A stretch of DNA of 11,737 bases from assembly GCA_021296015.1 (NCBI GenBank), contig JAGWBG010000015.1, positions 1-11,737 of the forward strand, in the 5' to 3' direction. A program made the translations under genes and the position numbers. The stretch's first letter is position 1; every line of letters begins with the position of its first letter. Shown here piece after piece: positions 1 through 6,207 of this stretch. The notes below the pieces were generated by a model. It ran no database searches. It had not been told where the DNA came from and saw only the letters and a program-made list of their open reading frames with translations. This DNA comes from Dehalococcoidia bacterium. Its GTDB lineage: Bacteria > Chloroflexota > Dehalococcoidia > Lucifugimonadales > JAGWBF01.

Positions 1-18
1 ACCCCCGGAAGGCGTTGA

Positions 19-327
19 ATGGCTGAGATAGCAAGAGTCTCGGTGGACATTCACGTCCACAACAGTGACTTCCGAGCGACGGAGATTGTGGCCGACCTTC
101 GCAACATCGCCGAAACATTGTTCTTCCCGATGAAGTGTGTCGGGTTCTGGGATACCCCCACAAAGGGGCACATCTGCCCTCAGCTACAACGCGGCCATGA
201 GTGTCCCCACCACGACGGGCCTGCTCTTGAAGTCCCGGATGGATACCGGGACACAGTGGAGAATGATCTGGGGGGTGTGCTTGAGGTAGCATTTCCCCAC
301 GCTGGCGTCTACATATACCTGGGCTAA
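19..327 (+). CDS. Small His/Cys-rich hypothetical protein
   Basis: I do not recognise this 102-residue ORF. It begins with ATG six bases after GGAAGG (7-12), a reasonable ribosome binding site, and uses mostly G/C-ending codons like the genes around it. The N-terminal 40 residues alternate a beta-like stretch (VSVDIHVH) with a likely helix. The middle has three cysteines and a cluster of histidines (KGHICPQ, GHECPHH) that could bind metal, although no known zinc-finger spacing is evident. No membrane segment or signal peptide is seen. Only 18 bases precede it, so its operon partners are unknown. It could be a chance ORF; no homology supports it. Confidence 0.4.
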   Translation: MAEIARVSVDIHVHNSDFRATEIVADLRNIAETLFFPMKCVGFWDTPTKGHICPQLQRGHECPHHDGPALEVPDGYRDTVENDLGGVLEVAFPHAGVYIYLG

Positions 328-330
328 ACT

Positions 331-366
331 CCCGCGCAATGATAATAATGATAACAGAGCGGGTTT
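331..366 (+). terminator. Weak possible terminator
   Basis: CCCGC (331-335) pairs with GCGGG (359-363), followed by TTT. The loop is long (23 bases), the stem only 5 bp and the T tract short, so this is a marginal candidate for ending the small upstream ORF. The rest of 328-488 shows only the promoter listed next. Confidence 0.2.
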
Positions 367-411
367 CTTAGAGGGTATTTTCAAGGGCGTTGCCCAGGGA
401 ATAGCCCCAGG

Positions 412-440
412 TTACATGCCGGGCCTCCTTATGCTATATT
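412..440 (+). promoter_or_regulatory. Candidate extended -10 promoter for the MmgE/PrpD gene
   Basis: TATATT (435-440, 5/6 to TATAAT) is preceded by TG one base upstream (TGC, 432-434), which forms an extended -10. A poor -35-like TTACAT lies 17 bases further up (412-417). Transcription would start near 447, about 40 bases before the ATG. This is pattern matching only. Confidence 0.4.
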
Positions 441-488
441 GTTCATGGCAGGCCGTATCCATTCTACCTGTTTGCGGAAGGAGGCATT

Positions 489-1844
489 ATGGACCGCTCC
501 CTTGAGTATCTCAGTGACTACGCGGCATCCCTCTCCTACAACGGTCTCACCGATAGTGCGGTAAGGGCCGTCAAACAGCGGTTCATAGACTCCATAGGAT
601 GCGCCATAGGCGGGTACACGGCCGAACCTTGCAAGATTGCTCGTCGCCTGTGCTCCTCCACAGGTTCACCCCTTACCGCCAGGGTCATCGGCTCCCTGTT
701 TCGGACCACCCCGGAGATGGCAGCCTTCGCCAATAGCACGATGGTCAGATACCTGGACTTTAACGACGCCTACCGGGTCAAAGACGCAGGGCATCCCAGC
801 GACGCCATACCTGCCGTGCTGGCCACCGGTGAAGCCGTCCATGCCGACGGCAAAGCTTTGATAACGGCGACGGTACTGGCCTATGAGGTCCAGTGTCGCA
901 TCATAGAGGAGACGGTTCTGGACCAGAAAGGCTGGGACCAGCCGGTGTACGTGGTGTTGGGGAGCGCTCTCGGAGCCGGAAAACTCTTCGGGCTGACCAG
1001 GGAGCAGCTGGGCAACGCAGCAGCCCTGTCCCTGACCCCCAACATGGCCCTGTACCAGAACCGTGTGGGTGAGCTTTCCATGTGGAAGGCGGCTGCCGCC
1101 GGCATGGCGGCGCGCCAGGGCATCTTCGCTGCCCTCGTAGCACAGGAGGGGATGACAGGCCCGGAAGAGGCCATCGAAGGCCAGTACGGTCTTATGAACC
1201 AGGTGACCGGCCAGTTCAGCATTGAGCCGCTGGGCGGCAATGGAATGCCCTTCAGAATCAGCCGCACCAATATCAAGACCTTCCCGGTCAGGGATTCGTG
1301 CCAGCTTGTCGCCCGTACCGCTCTTGAGCTTCGCAAACAGGTAGCGCCGGAGGACATCAGGTCCCTTCACATCAAGACCTACTCGTCGGCCTACCGGTGG
1401 GCAGTGGAGCCGAAGCAGCTTTGGGAACCCAAGACCCGGGAGACGGCAGACCATAGCATACCATTCTCCATCGCCGCCGCTATACTGGATGGCGAGGTCA
1501 GCCCTCAGACATTCAGCCGGGGCAGGTTCCTCGCTCCCGACGTGCTGGACCTTATGGGCCGGATGCACATCGAAAACGACCCGGATTTCAGCGCCCAGAC
1601 CCCCGACGTGAGGAACTGTAGCATCGAGGCTACCACCGTCTCCGGCGAGACGCGGACGGCCCACTGCACACTGACGGCGGAGGACATCGAGAGGGGTATG
1701 ACCGACGAAGAGGTGGCGGCCAAGTTCATCGGGCTGGTCCAGGACATCCTCACCCCCGCTCAGACCAGGACCACCCTTGACATGCTGTGGCGTCTGGAAG
1801 AGCTGGACGATGCGGCCAGGATACTGGACAACCTGGAGGCGTGA
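489..1844 (+). CDS. MmgE/PrpD family protein (2-methylcitrate dehydratase-like)
   Basis: A 451-residue protein, the usual length for the MmgE/PrpD superfamily, which includes 2-methylcitrate dehydratase, cis-aconitate decarboxylase and iminodisuccinate epimerase. Family hallmarks are visible: the N-terminal helical region with DSIGCAIGG (34-42), the active-site stretch RYLDFNDAY (87-95) followed by GHPSD (101-105), and TADHSIPF in the C-terminal half. No signal peptide is seen, so it should be cytoplasmic. AAGGAGG (478-484) lies four bases before the ATG, a strong ribosome binding site that fixes the start. Its TGA overlaps the GTG of the cytidine deaminase, so the two are co-transcribed and probably translationally coupled. 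No methylcitrate synthase or methylisocitrate lyase is nearby, so I do not call it prpD; the substrate is unknown. Confidence 0.92.
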   Translation: MDRSLEYLSDYAASLSYNGLTDSAVRAVKQRFIDSIGCAIGGYTAEPCKIARRLCSSTGSPLTARVIGSLFRTTPEMAAFANSTMVRYLDFNDAYRVKDAGHPSDAIPAVLATGEAVHADGKALITATVLAYEVQCRIIEETVLDQKGWDQPVYVVLGSALGAGKLFGLTREQLGNAAALSLTPNMALYQNRVGELSMWKAAAAGMAARQGIFAALVAQEGMTGPEEAIEGQYGLMNQVTGQFSIEPLGGNGMPFRISRTNIKTFPVRDSCQLVARTALELRKQVAPEDIRSLHIKTYSSAYRWAVEPKQLWEPKTRETADHSIPFSIAAAILDGEVSPQTFSRGRFLAPDVLDLMGRMHIENDPDFSAQTPDVRNCSIEATTVSGETRTAHCTLTAEDIERGMTDEEVAAKFIGLVQDILTPAQTRTTLDMLWRLEELDDAARILDNLEA

Positions 1845-2350
1845 AGGCGCGCCTCTATCGAAAGGACTGGCACGCGGTGGGCAGCGCGTTGCGGACCCGC
1901 TCCGGCAGGGTGTTCTCTGCGGTGCATCTGGAGGCGTACGTGGGTAGGATGGCCGTCTGCGCAGAGGCCATCGCCCTGGGTATCGCCGTCAAGGAGGGCG
2001 ACTCCGGCGTCGATACCGTAGTTGCCGTATCAAGCTCCGGCGAGATAATGGCCCCCTGCGGCATGTGCCGTGAGCTCATATCGGACTACTCGCCAGAGGC
2101 AAGGGTTATCGTCCCTGGCGATGGGGGTGCAGAGGTGGTGGGCGTAATGGATCTGCTGCCTAGTAAAGTACCTCCGTCCCAATGGGACGTGAGCAGCGTC
2201 CTACGGCAAGCTCGCCAGGGCCTCCATCTGACCATCCACGTCGGACAGGTCCGGCAACAGCCTGAGGACCAGGCCGTCTTTATCAATAATTACCGCCGGG
2301 CGTCTCCCCTCGGACGGGTTGGCCAGATACCGTTCATCTCCGGCCTTTGA
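1841..2350 (+). CDS. Cytidine deaminase family protein with an unusual C-terminal extension
   Basis: A zinc-dependent nucleoside deaminase of the CDA/blasticidin-S deaminase type. From the GTG at 1841, the motif C40-A-E42 carries the first zinc ligand and the catalytic glutamate, and P72-C73-x-x-C76 supplies the other two cysteine ligands. HLEAYVGR (29-36) is typical of a short CDA subgroup. The likely reaction is hydrolytic deamination of cytidine or deoxycytidine, but the exact substrate is inferred. The start overlaps the PrpD stop (GTGA) and GGAGG sits only one base before it, so translation probably depends on coupling. A GTG at 1787 in the same frame is possible. Family members of this type have about 140 residues and end just after the LLPxK motif (here LLPSK, near 2168). 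This frame runs on to 2350, antisense to the peroxiredoxin gene, and its last ~60 residues look non-native. Confidence 0.85.
   Translation: MKARLYRKDWHAVGSALRTRSGRVFSAVHLEAYVGRMAVCAEAIALGIAVKEGDSGVDTVVAVSSSGEIMAPCGMCRELISDYSPEARVIVPGDGGAEVVGVMDLLPSKVPPSQWDVSSVLRQARQGLHLTIHVGQVRQQPEDQAVFINNYRRASPLGRVGQIPFISGL
2175..2189. terminator. Hairpin between convergent deaminase and peroxiredoxin genes
   Basis: CGTCCC (2175-2180), loop AAT, GGGACG (2184-2189) form a perfect 6-bp stem just after the deaminase domain end and 11 bases past the peroxiredoxin stop. No T tract follows on either strand, so it is at best a weak bidirectional terminator. Confidence 0.3.
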
Positions 2351-2659
2351 CATTCCATAGGCCAGGGCGATGGCCCTGTCCGGGTCCAGAAGGATGGGGA
2401 AGGGTAGGGCCTCCTTCTCCACCCAGGCACTGTTTGCTTCCTGGCTCCTGTCATTGACGCCAAAGACCAGAACGTCTTTTGATGTAAAGCCGGAGTAACT
2501 GTCACGGTACCCGTGACTGTGGCGGGTTCAATTATTGCCCCCCGGCGAGGAGTAGAACCAGAGCCATACTACTTTTCCCCTCAAGTCTGACAACCTGACT
2601 TCCCTGCCCGTGTGGTCCACAGTCGTGAAATCCGGCGCTACGTCACCTTCCTTGAGCAT
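2201..2659 (-). CDS. Putative selenocysteine-containing peroxiredoxin (BCP/AhpC-TSA type), Sec44 encoded by UGA
   Basis: Read from ATG 2659 with the TGA at 2530-2528 decoded as selenocysteine, one frame gives 152 residues, the size of BCP-type thiol peroxidases (E. coli Bcp has 156). Family features run in order: LKEGDVAPDF (2-11), LRGKVVWLWFY (26-36), the UGA as residue 44 followed by TR, YRDSY (51-55), VLVFGVND (63-70), FPILLDPD (87-94), AYG (100-102) and RPAVIIDKDG (120-129). In Bcp the peroxidatic cysteine is residue 45, within a TPGCT motif, so the UGA falls on the catalytic position. The protein has no cysteine; the usual resolving position holds His49. The canonical PxxxT before the catalytic residue is replaced (Ser37, Gly41). 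GGGGGA lies seven bases before the ATG. The predicted role is reduction of peroxides in the cytoplasm. The alternative is a pseudogene with a Cys-to-stop mutation, but the frame is otherwise intact and a SECIS-like hairpin follows the UGA. Confidence 0.82.
2498..2520 (-). promoter_or_regulatory. Candidate bacterial SECIS hairpin downstream of the Sec UGA
   Basis: On the minus strand GTCACGG (2517-2511), loop GTA (2510-2508) and CCGTGAC (2507-2501) form a perfect 7-bp stem, with two more pairs outside an A-A mismatch. The loop starts with G, and 17 bases separate it from the UGA (2530-2528). Known bacterial SECIS elements lie inside the ORF just after UGA, with a small apical loop carrying G at its first or second position roughly 16-37 bases away; this fits. 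SelB would bind it to deliver Sec-tRNA. Sequence-level evidence only. Confidence 0.75.
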
Positions 2660-2747
2660 TACATATCCCCCGTTTGTCACGCTACTTGAAACCTGTACCC
2701 TGCCCTGGGACTATGAAGTCCTGCCTGCTGTCCTGGACAAGGATGCC

Positions 2748-2776
2748 AGTCTAACCCAGAACCCTCAGACAGTCAA
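2748..2776 (-). promoter_or_regulatory. Candidate sigma70 promoter for the peroxiredoxin gene
   Basis: TTGACT (2776-2771, 5/6 to TTGACA) and TAGACT (2753-2748, 4/6 to TATAAT) are separated by exactly 17 bases in the lysA-peroxiredoxin gap. Transcription would start near 2741 and leave an ~80-base leader, which contains a short GGACT-TCAT-AGTCC hairpin (2721-2708). It argues that the peroxiredoxin gene is expressed on its own as well as by read-through from lysA. Confidence 0.45.
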
Positions 2777-2835
2777 CTCCTCTGTCTCGCTGTCCAGGGA
2801 CTAAAGGCCCTACTCGTTTCCACTGTGTTGGCGAC

Positions 2836-4143
2836 CTAAATCACGTCGCACAGCATCATGTCCTGGTAGCCCTCGCGGCGGCGGATAAGCCGGGCCTCGC
2901 CAGCCTTAACCAGCACTATGGGCGGCCTGGGGTTGAGGTTGTAGGTGCTGGACATGGCGAGACAGTAAGCTCCGGCGGCCGGTATTGCGATGACATCATC
3001 GGCTTCCACCGGGGGCAGGGTTATGTCCCGGACCAGCACGTCTCCCGATTCGCAGTATTTCCCTGCGATGGTGACCTTATCCGACGGCTCCATCCGCATC
3101 TTCCCGGCCACCACGGCCTCATAGGCCGCATCGTACAGGGCAGGCCGAATGTTGTCTCCCATGCCCCCGTCCACCGACACGTACTTGCGGACACCGGGTA
3201 TGTCTTTCACGGCCCCCACCCGGTACAAGGCAACCCCCGCAGGCCCCACTATGGCCCTGCCCGGCTCAACCACCAGCCGGGGGGCCTCCATGCCCAGTGT
3301 CCGGCAGGTATCCAGCATGGTGGAGACGATGGCCTCGGCATAATCGCCGACGGGTGGCGGCTCCTGGTCCCGGGTGTAGGCGATGGCGAAGCCGCCCCCG
3401 GGGCTTATCTCCTGGAGGATTAGCCCTTCCTCTCTGAACTGGGAGGCGAAGTTGAGCACTAGTTCCATTGCCACTTTATAGGGTTCCAGCTCGAAGATGG
3501 GCGACCCCAGATGGAAGTGCAATCCTAGCAGTTTCAGGTTGGATGACCGGAGGGCTTGGAGTATCGCTTCCTCGGCCTGCCCGGTCTGAATGGGAAACCC
3601 GAATTTGCTATCCAGGATGCCTGTGGTGGTGTGTACGTGGGTGTGGGGGTCCACGCCTGGAGAGACTCGGATAAGTATCTCCTGCACCTTACCCGCCTCG
3701 TTAGCCAGCCGGTCCAGAAGCTCCAGTTCGTGAAAGCTGTCTACCACGACCAGCCCGATGTTCCACTCCAGAGACTCCCTCAACTCATCCCGGCCCTTGT
3801 TGTTGCCGTGGAAGTAGACCATCTCCGGCGGAAAATCCACGGCCTTGGCGACGGCCAACTCTCCCCCGGATACCACGTCCAGCCCAAGTCCCTCCTCCTT
3901 GAATATACGAGCGAGGGCCGGGTTCACGTAGGCCTTGCAGGCATATACTACGGTGGTCTCCTGGTGGCGTGAGCGAAACTCCTGGACGAACTGGCGGCAC
4001 CGGTTCCTCAGCATATCCTCGTCGAAGACATATAGGGGAGTGCCGAACTGGGAGGCCAAGTCCAAGACGTCGCAGCCGCCTATGGCAAGATGGCCCCGGC
4101 TATTGACCTCCGTGGTCTCCGGAAAGACCCTTTGAGGAAACAT
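2836..4143 (-). CDS. lysA: Diaminopimelate decarboxylase
   Basis: A 435-residue PLP enzyme that decarboxylates meso-diaminopimelate to L-lysine, the last step of lysine synthesis, in the cytoplasm. Fold-type III features are clear: Lys70 in YACKA is the expected PLP Schiff-base lysine, LHFHLGS (208-214) and the glycine loop PGGGF (248-252) contact the cofactor phosphate, EPGR (293-296) is the conserved substrate-side motif, VDGGM (324-328) follows, and CESGD (364-368) is the dimer-interface active-site loop. The length matches LysA. AGGAGGG lies seven bases before the ATG. The gene begins 19 bases after the stop of the DUF4349 lipoprotein gene and shares its strand, so the two are probably co-transcribed. 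No lysine riboswitch fits in that gap. Arginine and ornithine decarboxylases of this fold differ in the CESGD region, so the assignment is firm. Confidence 0.96.
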   Translation of the reverse strand: MFPQRVFPETTEVNSRGHLAIGGCDVLDLASQFGTPLYVFDEDMLRNRCRQFVQEFRSRHQETTVVYACKAYVNPALARIFKEEGLGLDVVSGGELAVAKAVDFPPEMVYFHGNNKGRDELRESLEWNIGLVVVDSFHELELLDRLANEAGKVQEILIRVSPGVDPHTHVHTTTGILDSKFGFPIQTGQAEEAILQALRSSNLKLLGLHFHLGSPIFELEPYKVAMELVLNFASQFREEGLILQEISPGGGFAIAYTRDQEPPPVGDYAEAIVSTMLDTCRTLGMEAPRLVVEPGRAIVGPAGVALYRVGAVKDIPGVRKYVSVDGGMGDNIRPALYDAAYEAVVAGKMRMEPSDKVTIAGKYCESGDVLVRDITLPPVEADDVIAIPAAGAYCLAMSSTYNLNPRPPIVLVKAGEARLIRRREGYQDMMLCDVI

Positions 4144-4162
4144 GGTTCAACCCTCCTAATCA

Positions 4163-5782
4163 TTAGAATATGGGCCTCCCGTTACGCCGCCGCCAGACCA
4201 CATAACCGACTACCAGGACGGCTATCCAGATGGGGCTGAATATGCCTATCCAGATGCCCACGTGGGCCAGCCCGCGTCCTGTTGCCGCTAGCGCTTCCAC
4301 AGCGCTTCCGGCCACGCCTCCTGCGCTCCACGGTGATGCCTCAATTACATAGACCATAACGGAATCTGTGCCCGTAACCTCACCGGTGTCACTCTTGCCG
4401 GTGACCGTCAGGACCACGGTGAAGGGCAGGGGCCTGTAGTTGGGATATGTGTGAATGGCTGCAACGGTAGTACCTGCCTCGGTGATGCTGCCGGTGACAG
4501 GCTGGGAGCCGTCGCCGAAGTCCCACCGGAAGGTCATATCCGACATACCCTCCGGGCGGGTGAAGGAGCCGATAAACTCGAGGGTATCTCCCTCTTCCAC
4601 CGTGTGGTCAGACCCGGCGAATACCTCGATCTTGGGGACCCTGGTCACGGTGGCAATGAGGGTATCTTCGCCCTCGGCTACCCCCGCCTCACCTGTGCCG
4701 GTAATCTTGAAAGTCACGATGAATGGGGAGTCTCGCTTATCGCCGTATACGTGGGTTACGGTGGCGGTGGTGCGAGAGGAGCCGTCCAGGGTGGGTGCGG
4801 TGCGGGTGCCGGTCAACAGGCCAGAACCGTCGCCAAAGTCCCACTCGTAGTAGAATTCGTCAATGCCCTCCGGCGGGGTGAACGTCGCCCGAAACCTGGC
4901 GGTTTCTCCCTCGCTCACCGCCTGGTCAGGCCCGCCGTTCACCGCCATGCCGGCAGGGGCCAACTCCAGATTCACGTTGATGAGGGAGAAAGCCGATGTT
5001 TCTTCCAGGTACTTGGCACGTCCCTGGAAGCTCTCAAGCTCGCCCTGAACTCTGGTTAGCTCCCTCTGGACCTCCAGCAAATCGGTCACCTTACCTGTCT
5101 GCTCCATGAGCTTGATTAGCTGCTCCTCGGTAGCCTGCAAGTTTCTCATCCGGGCCTGGATGTCCACGTACTCGTCGGTTACGTCCCTACTGTCGGAAAT
5201 TACCGACTTCACATCCGAGGCCATGCCCCGCAGGCGACCTATGGCCTCGTCAACCCTGTCCACCGGAACGCGGGCCGAGATGAACCCCCGGTGCTTTTCC
5301 TGGTGGCTCGAAGTGACGACCCACCCACCGAACTCCTGGGTCATGGTAGTGATGTCGTTCAGGGCGCTCGACACGTCTTCCACCACAATCATCATATCCA
5401 CGGTGCGAACTATCAGGCGCTGCTGCGTTGGGCTTGACTGGTCTTCTACCGTCGTGAGCCCCGCTCTCGCCACCCTTTCCGCCATCACCGGCATCGGCAC
5501 CGCTGATTCCGTCACCACCGCCTTCATCAGGTCCGGGTCTGCCATCATTGCCTGTGGCGCCGGTGTACCCGTTGGTTGTGGTGCTGGCGTTGGAGCCGCC
5601 ATCGCACTTACGCTCTCTTCCGCGCTTTCATTACGGCCATCTTCTATTGAGTACCATTCGGGGTCATCCAGGCTTGCGTCTATGGAGACCTCCCCCGCGT
5701 CGTTACCACCGCAAGCCGCGAGCAGCAGGACAAGGACAATTGACATACCCAGGATAGTAAAGAGGGTCTTGCGACGGGTCAT
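4163..5782 (-). CDS. DUF4349 lipoprotein with two PKD domains and a C-terminal membrane anchor
   Basis: I place the start at ATG 5782, where AGGAGGT sits just upstream; a longer frame to 5896 adds an unlikely 38-residue N-terminus. The 539-residue product begins with MTRRK, a hydrophobic stretch and a lipobox LAAC with Cys24, so it should be a lipoprotein facing outside. A Pro/Ala/Thr-rich linker (61-80) leads to a DUF4349 domain (about 120-275) with GGWVVTS, RVPVDR and a long coiled-coil helix (about 205-262). Two PKD domains follow, each with WDFGDG (314-319 and 420-425). The chain ends with a transmembrane segment (about 508-530) and the positive tail WRRRNGRP. DUF4349 proteins usually pass directly from the coiled coil to this C-terminal helix, so the PKD pair looks inserted. 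Its function is unknown; a surface or envelope-sensing role is only a guess. It precedes lysA by 19 bases. Confidence 0.9.
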   Translation of the reverse strand: MTRRKTLFTILGMSIVLVLLLAACGGNDAGEVSIDASLDDPEWYSIEDGRNESAEESVSAMAAPTPAPQPTGTPAPQAMMADPDLMKAVVTESAVPMPVMAERVARAGLTTVEDQSSPTQQRLIVRTVDMMIVVEDVSSALNDITTMTQEFGGWVVTSSHQEKHRGFISARVPVDRVDEAIGRLRGMASDVKSVISDSRDVTDEYVDIQARMRNLQATEEQLIKLMEQTGKVTDLLEVQRELTRVQGELESFQGRAKYLEETSAFSLINVNLELAPAGMAVNGGPDQAVSEGETARFRATFTPPEGIDEFYYEWDFGDGSGLLTGTRTAPTLDGSSRTTATVTHVYGDKRDSPFIVTFKITGTGEAGVAEGEDTLIATVTRVPKIEVFAGSDHTVEEGDTLEFIGSFTRPEGMSDMTFRWDFGDGSQPVTGSITEAGTTVAAIHTYPNYRPLPFTVVLTVTGKSDTGEVTGTDSVMVYVIEASPWSAGGVAGSAVEALAATGRGLAHVGIWIGIFSPIWIAVLVVGYVVWRRRNGRPIF

Positions 5783-5806
5783 TTCATACCTCCTGACACC
5801 ATGCTG

Positions 5807-5821
5807 GAAGGCGATGCCTTC
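5807..5821 (-). other. Perfect hairpin in the leader of the DUF4349-lysA transcript
   Basis: GAAGGC, loop ATC, GCCTTC (minus strand 5821-5807) lies about 25 bases before the DUF4349 start codon, in a predicted leader of ~130 bases. It could modulate translation. No known riboswitch pattern is recognised in the leader. Confidence 0.3.
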
Positions 5822-5920
5822 ACTAGCAATACAGACGGAGGTAAGGGGAGAAAAGTTCCCACGCCTGGGCCACCCGGCGGTATGCTCACTTTGCATATCT
5901 CTTCTCTGAAGGCTGACCTC

Positions 5921-5949
5921 ATATTAAATTCACCACCCAGGGGTGTCAA
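5921..5949 (-). promoter_or_regulatory. Sigma70-type promoter for the DUF4349-lysA operon
   Basis: A perfect -35 TTGACA (5949-5944) is followed after exactly 17 bases by TAATAT (5926-5921, 4/6 to TATAAT). The predicted start near 5914 gives a leader of about 130 bases to the ATG at 5782. This is the best promoter match in the window. It sits directly beside the palindromic repeat. Confidence 0.6.
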
Positions 5950-5963
5950 GCTAGGGCAGGGTC

Positions 5964-6076
5964 TTTCAAAAGTCCCTTCCCTCTTGGTGGGGGAAGGTTA
6001 GGATGGGGGTGACCCGCCTTCGGCGGGCGTCAGGAGAAACTCCCCCTCTCCCACAGGTGGAAAGGGGATTTTTCAA
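5964..6076. repeat. Nested palindromic repeat element (MITE- or REP-like)
   Basis: The 5783-6207 gap holds no gene. Its centre is a ~113-base imperfect palindrome. The outer arms are TTTCAAAAGTCCCTTCCC (5964-5981) and, on the other strand, TTGAAAAATCCCCTTTCC (6076-6059). The inner arms are GTGGGGGAAGG (5987-5997) and CCCTCTCCCAC (6043-6053 region), and at the heart is a perfect hairpin CCCGCC-TTC-GGCGGG (6013-6027). Such C/T-rich arms recur as dispersed non-coding repeats in many bacterial genomes. Short ORFs across it on both strands are artefacts of the symmetry. Confidence 0.6.
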
Positions 6077-6105
6077 TTGCCCGACGTACCTTATCCGCTT
6101 ACTAT
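6077..6105 (+). promoter_or_regulatory. Candidate promoter for the MBL-fold hydrolase gene
   Basis: TTGCCC (6077-6082, 4/6) and TACTAT (6100-6105, 4/6) are 17 bases apart, immediately after the palindromic repeat. They would give a leader of about 95 bases to the GTG at 6208. Moderate match only. Confidence 0.35.
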
Positions 6106-6207
6106 GCCGTCGGGGGCTTTTTCTGGTAAGATGGTTATGGATTGTTGAGCAAGCAGCCGTTGCCCTGGACTTGACCCAAAGTGATGGCTCTCTCAAGGAG
6201 GGTAGAA

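Noticed and set aside
666..1664. Long minus-strand ORF of 332 residues
   Set aside because: Antisense shadow of the well-supported MmgE/PrpD gene; no family features.
2201..2422. Stand-alone 73-residue minus-strand ORF
   Set aside because: It is only the C-terminal half of the peroxiredoxin. The same frame continues upstream through more clean family sequence, past the UGA, to ATG 2659.
2290..2505. Frameshifted minus-strand ORF over the peroxiredoxin
   Set aside because: Its sequence is not peroxiredoxin-like, and one uninterrupted frame explains the gene without any frameshift.
2201..2659. Peroxiredoxin as a simple pseudogene
   Set aside because: Kept as an alternative but not favoured: one stop only, exactly at the catalytic position, with a SECIS-like hairpin, ribosome site and promoter present.
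5106..5909. Plus-strand ORF of 267 residues
   Set aside because: Antisense shadow of the DUF4349-PKD gene; low-complexity Ser/Thr/Arg composition and no motif.
5783..5914. Lysine riboswitch in the leader of the lysA operon
   Set aside because: No L-box-like pattern is seen; only one simple hairpin is visible.
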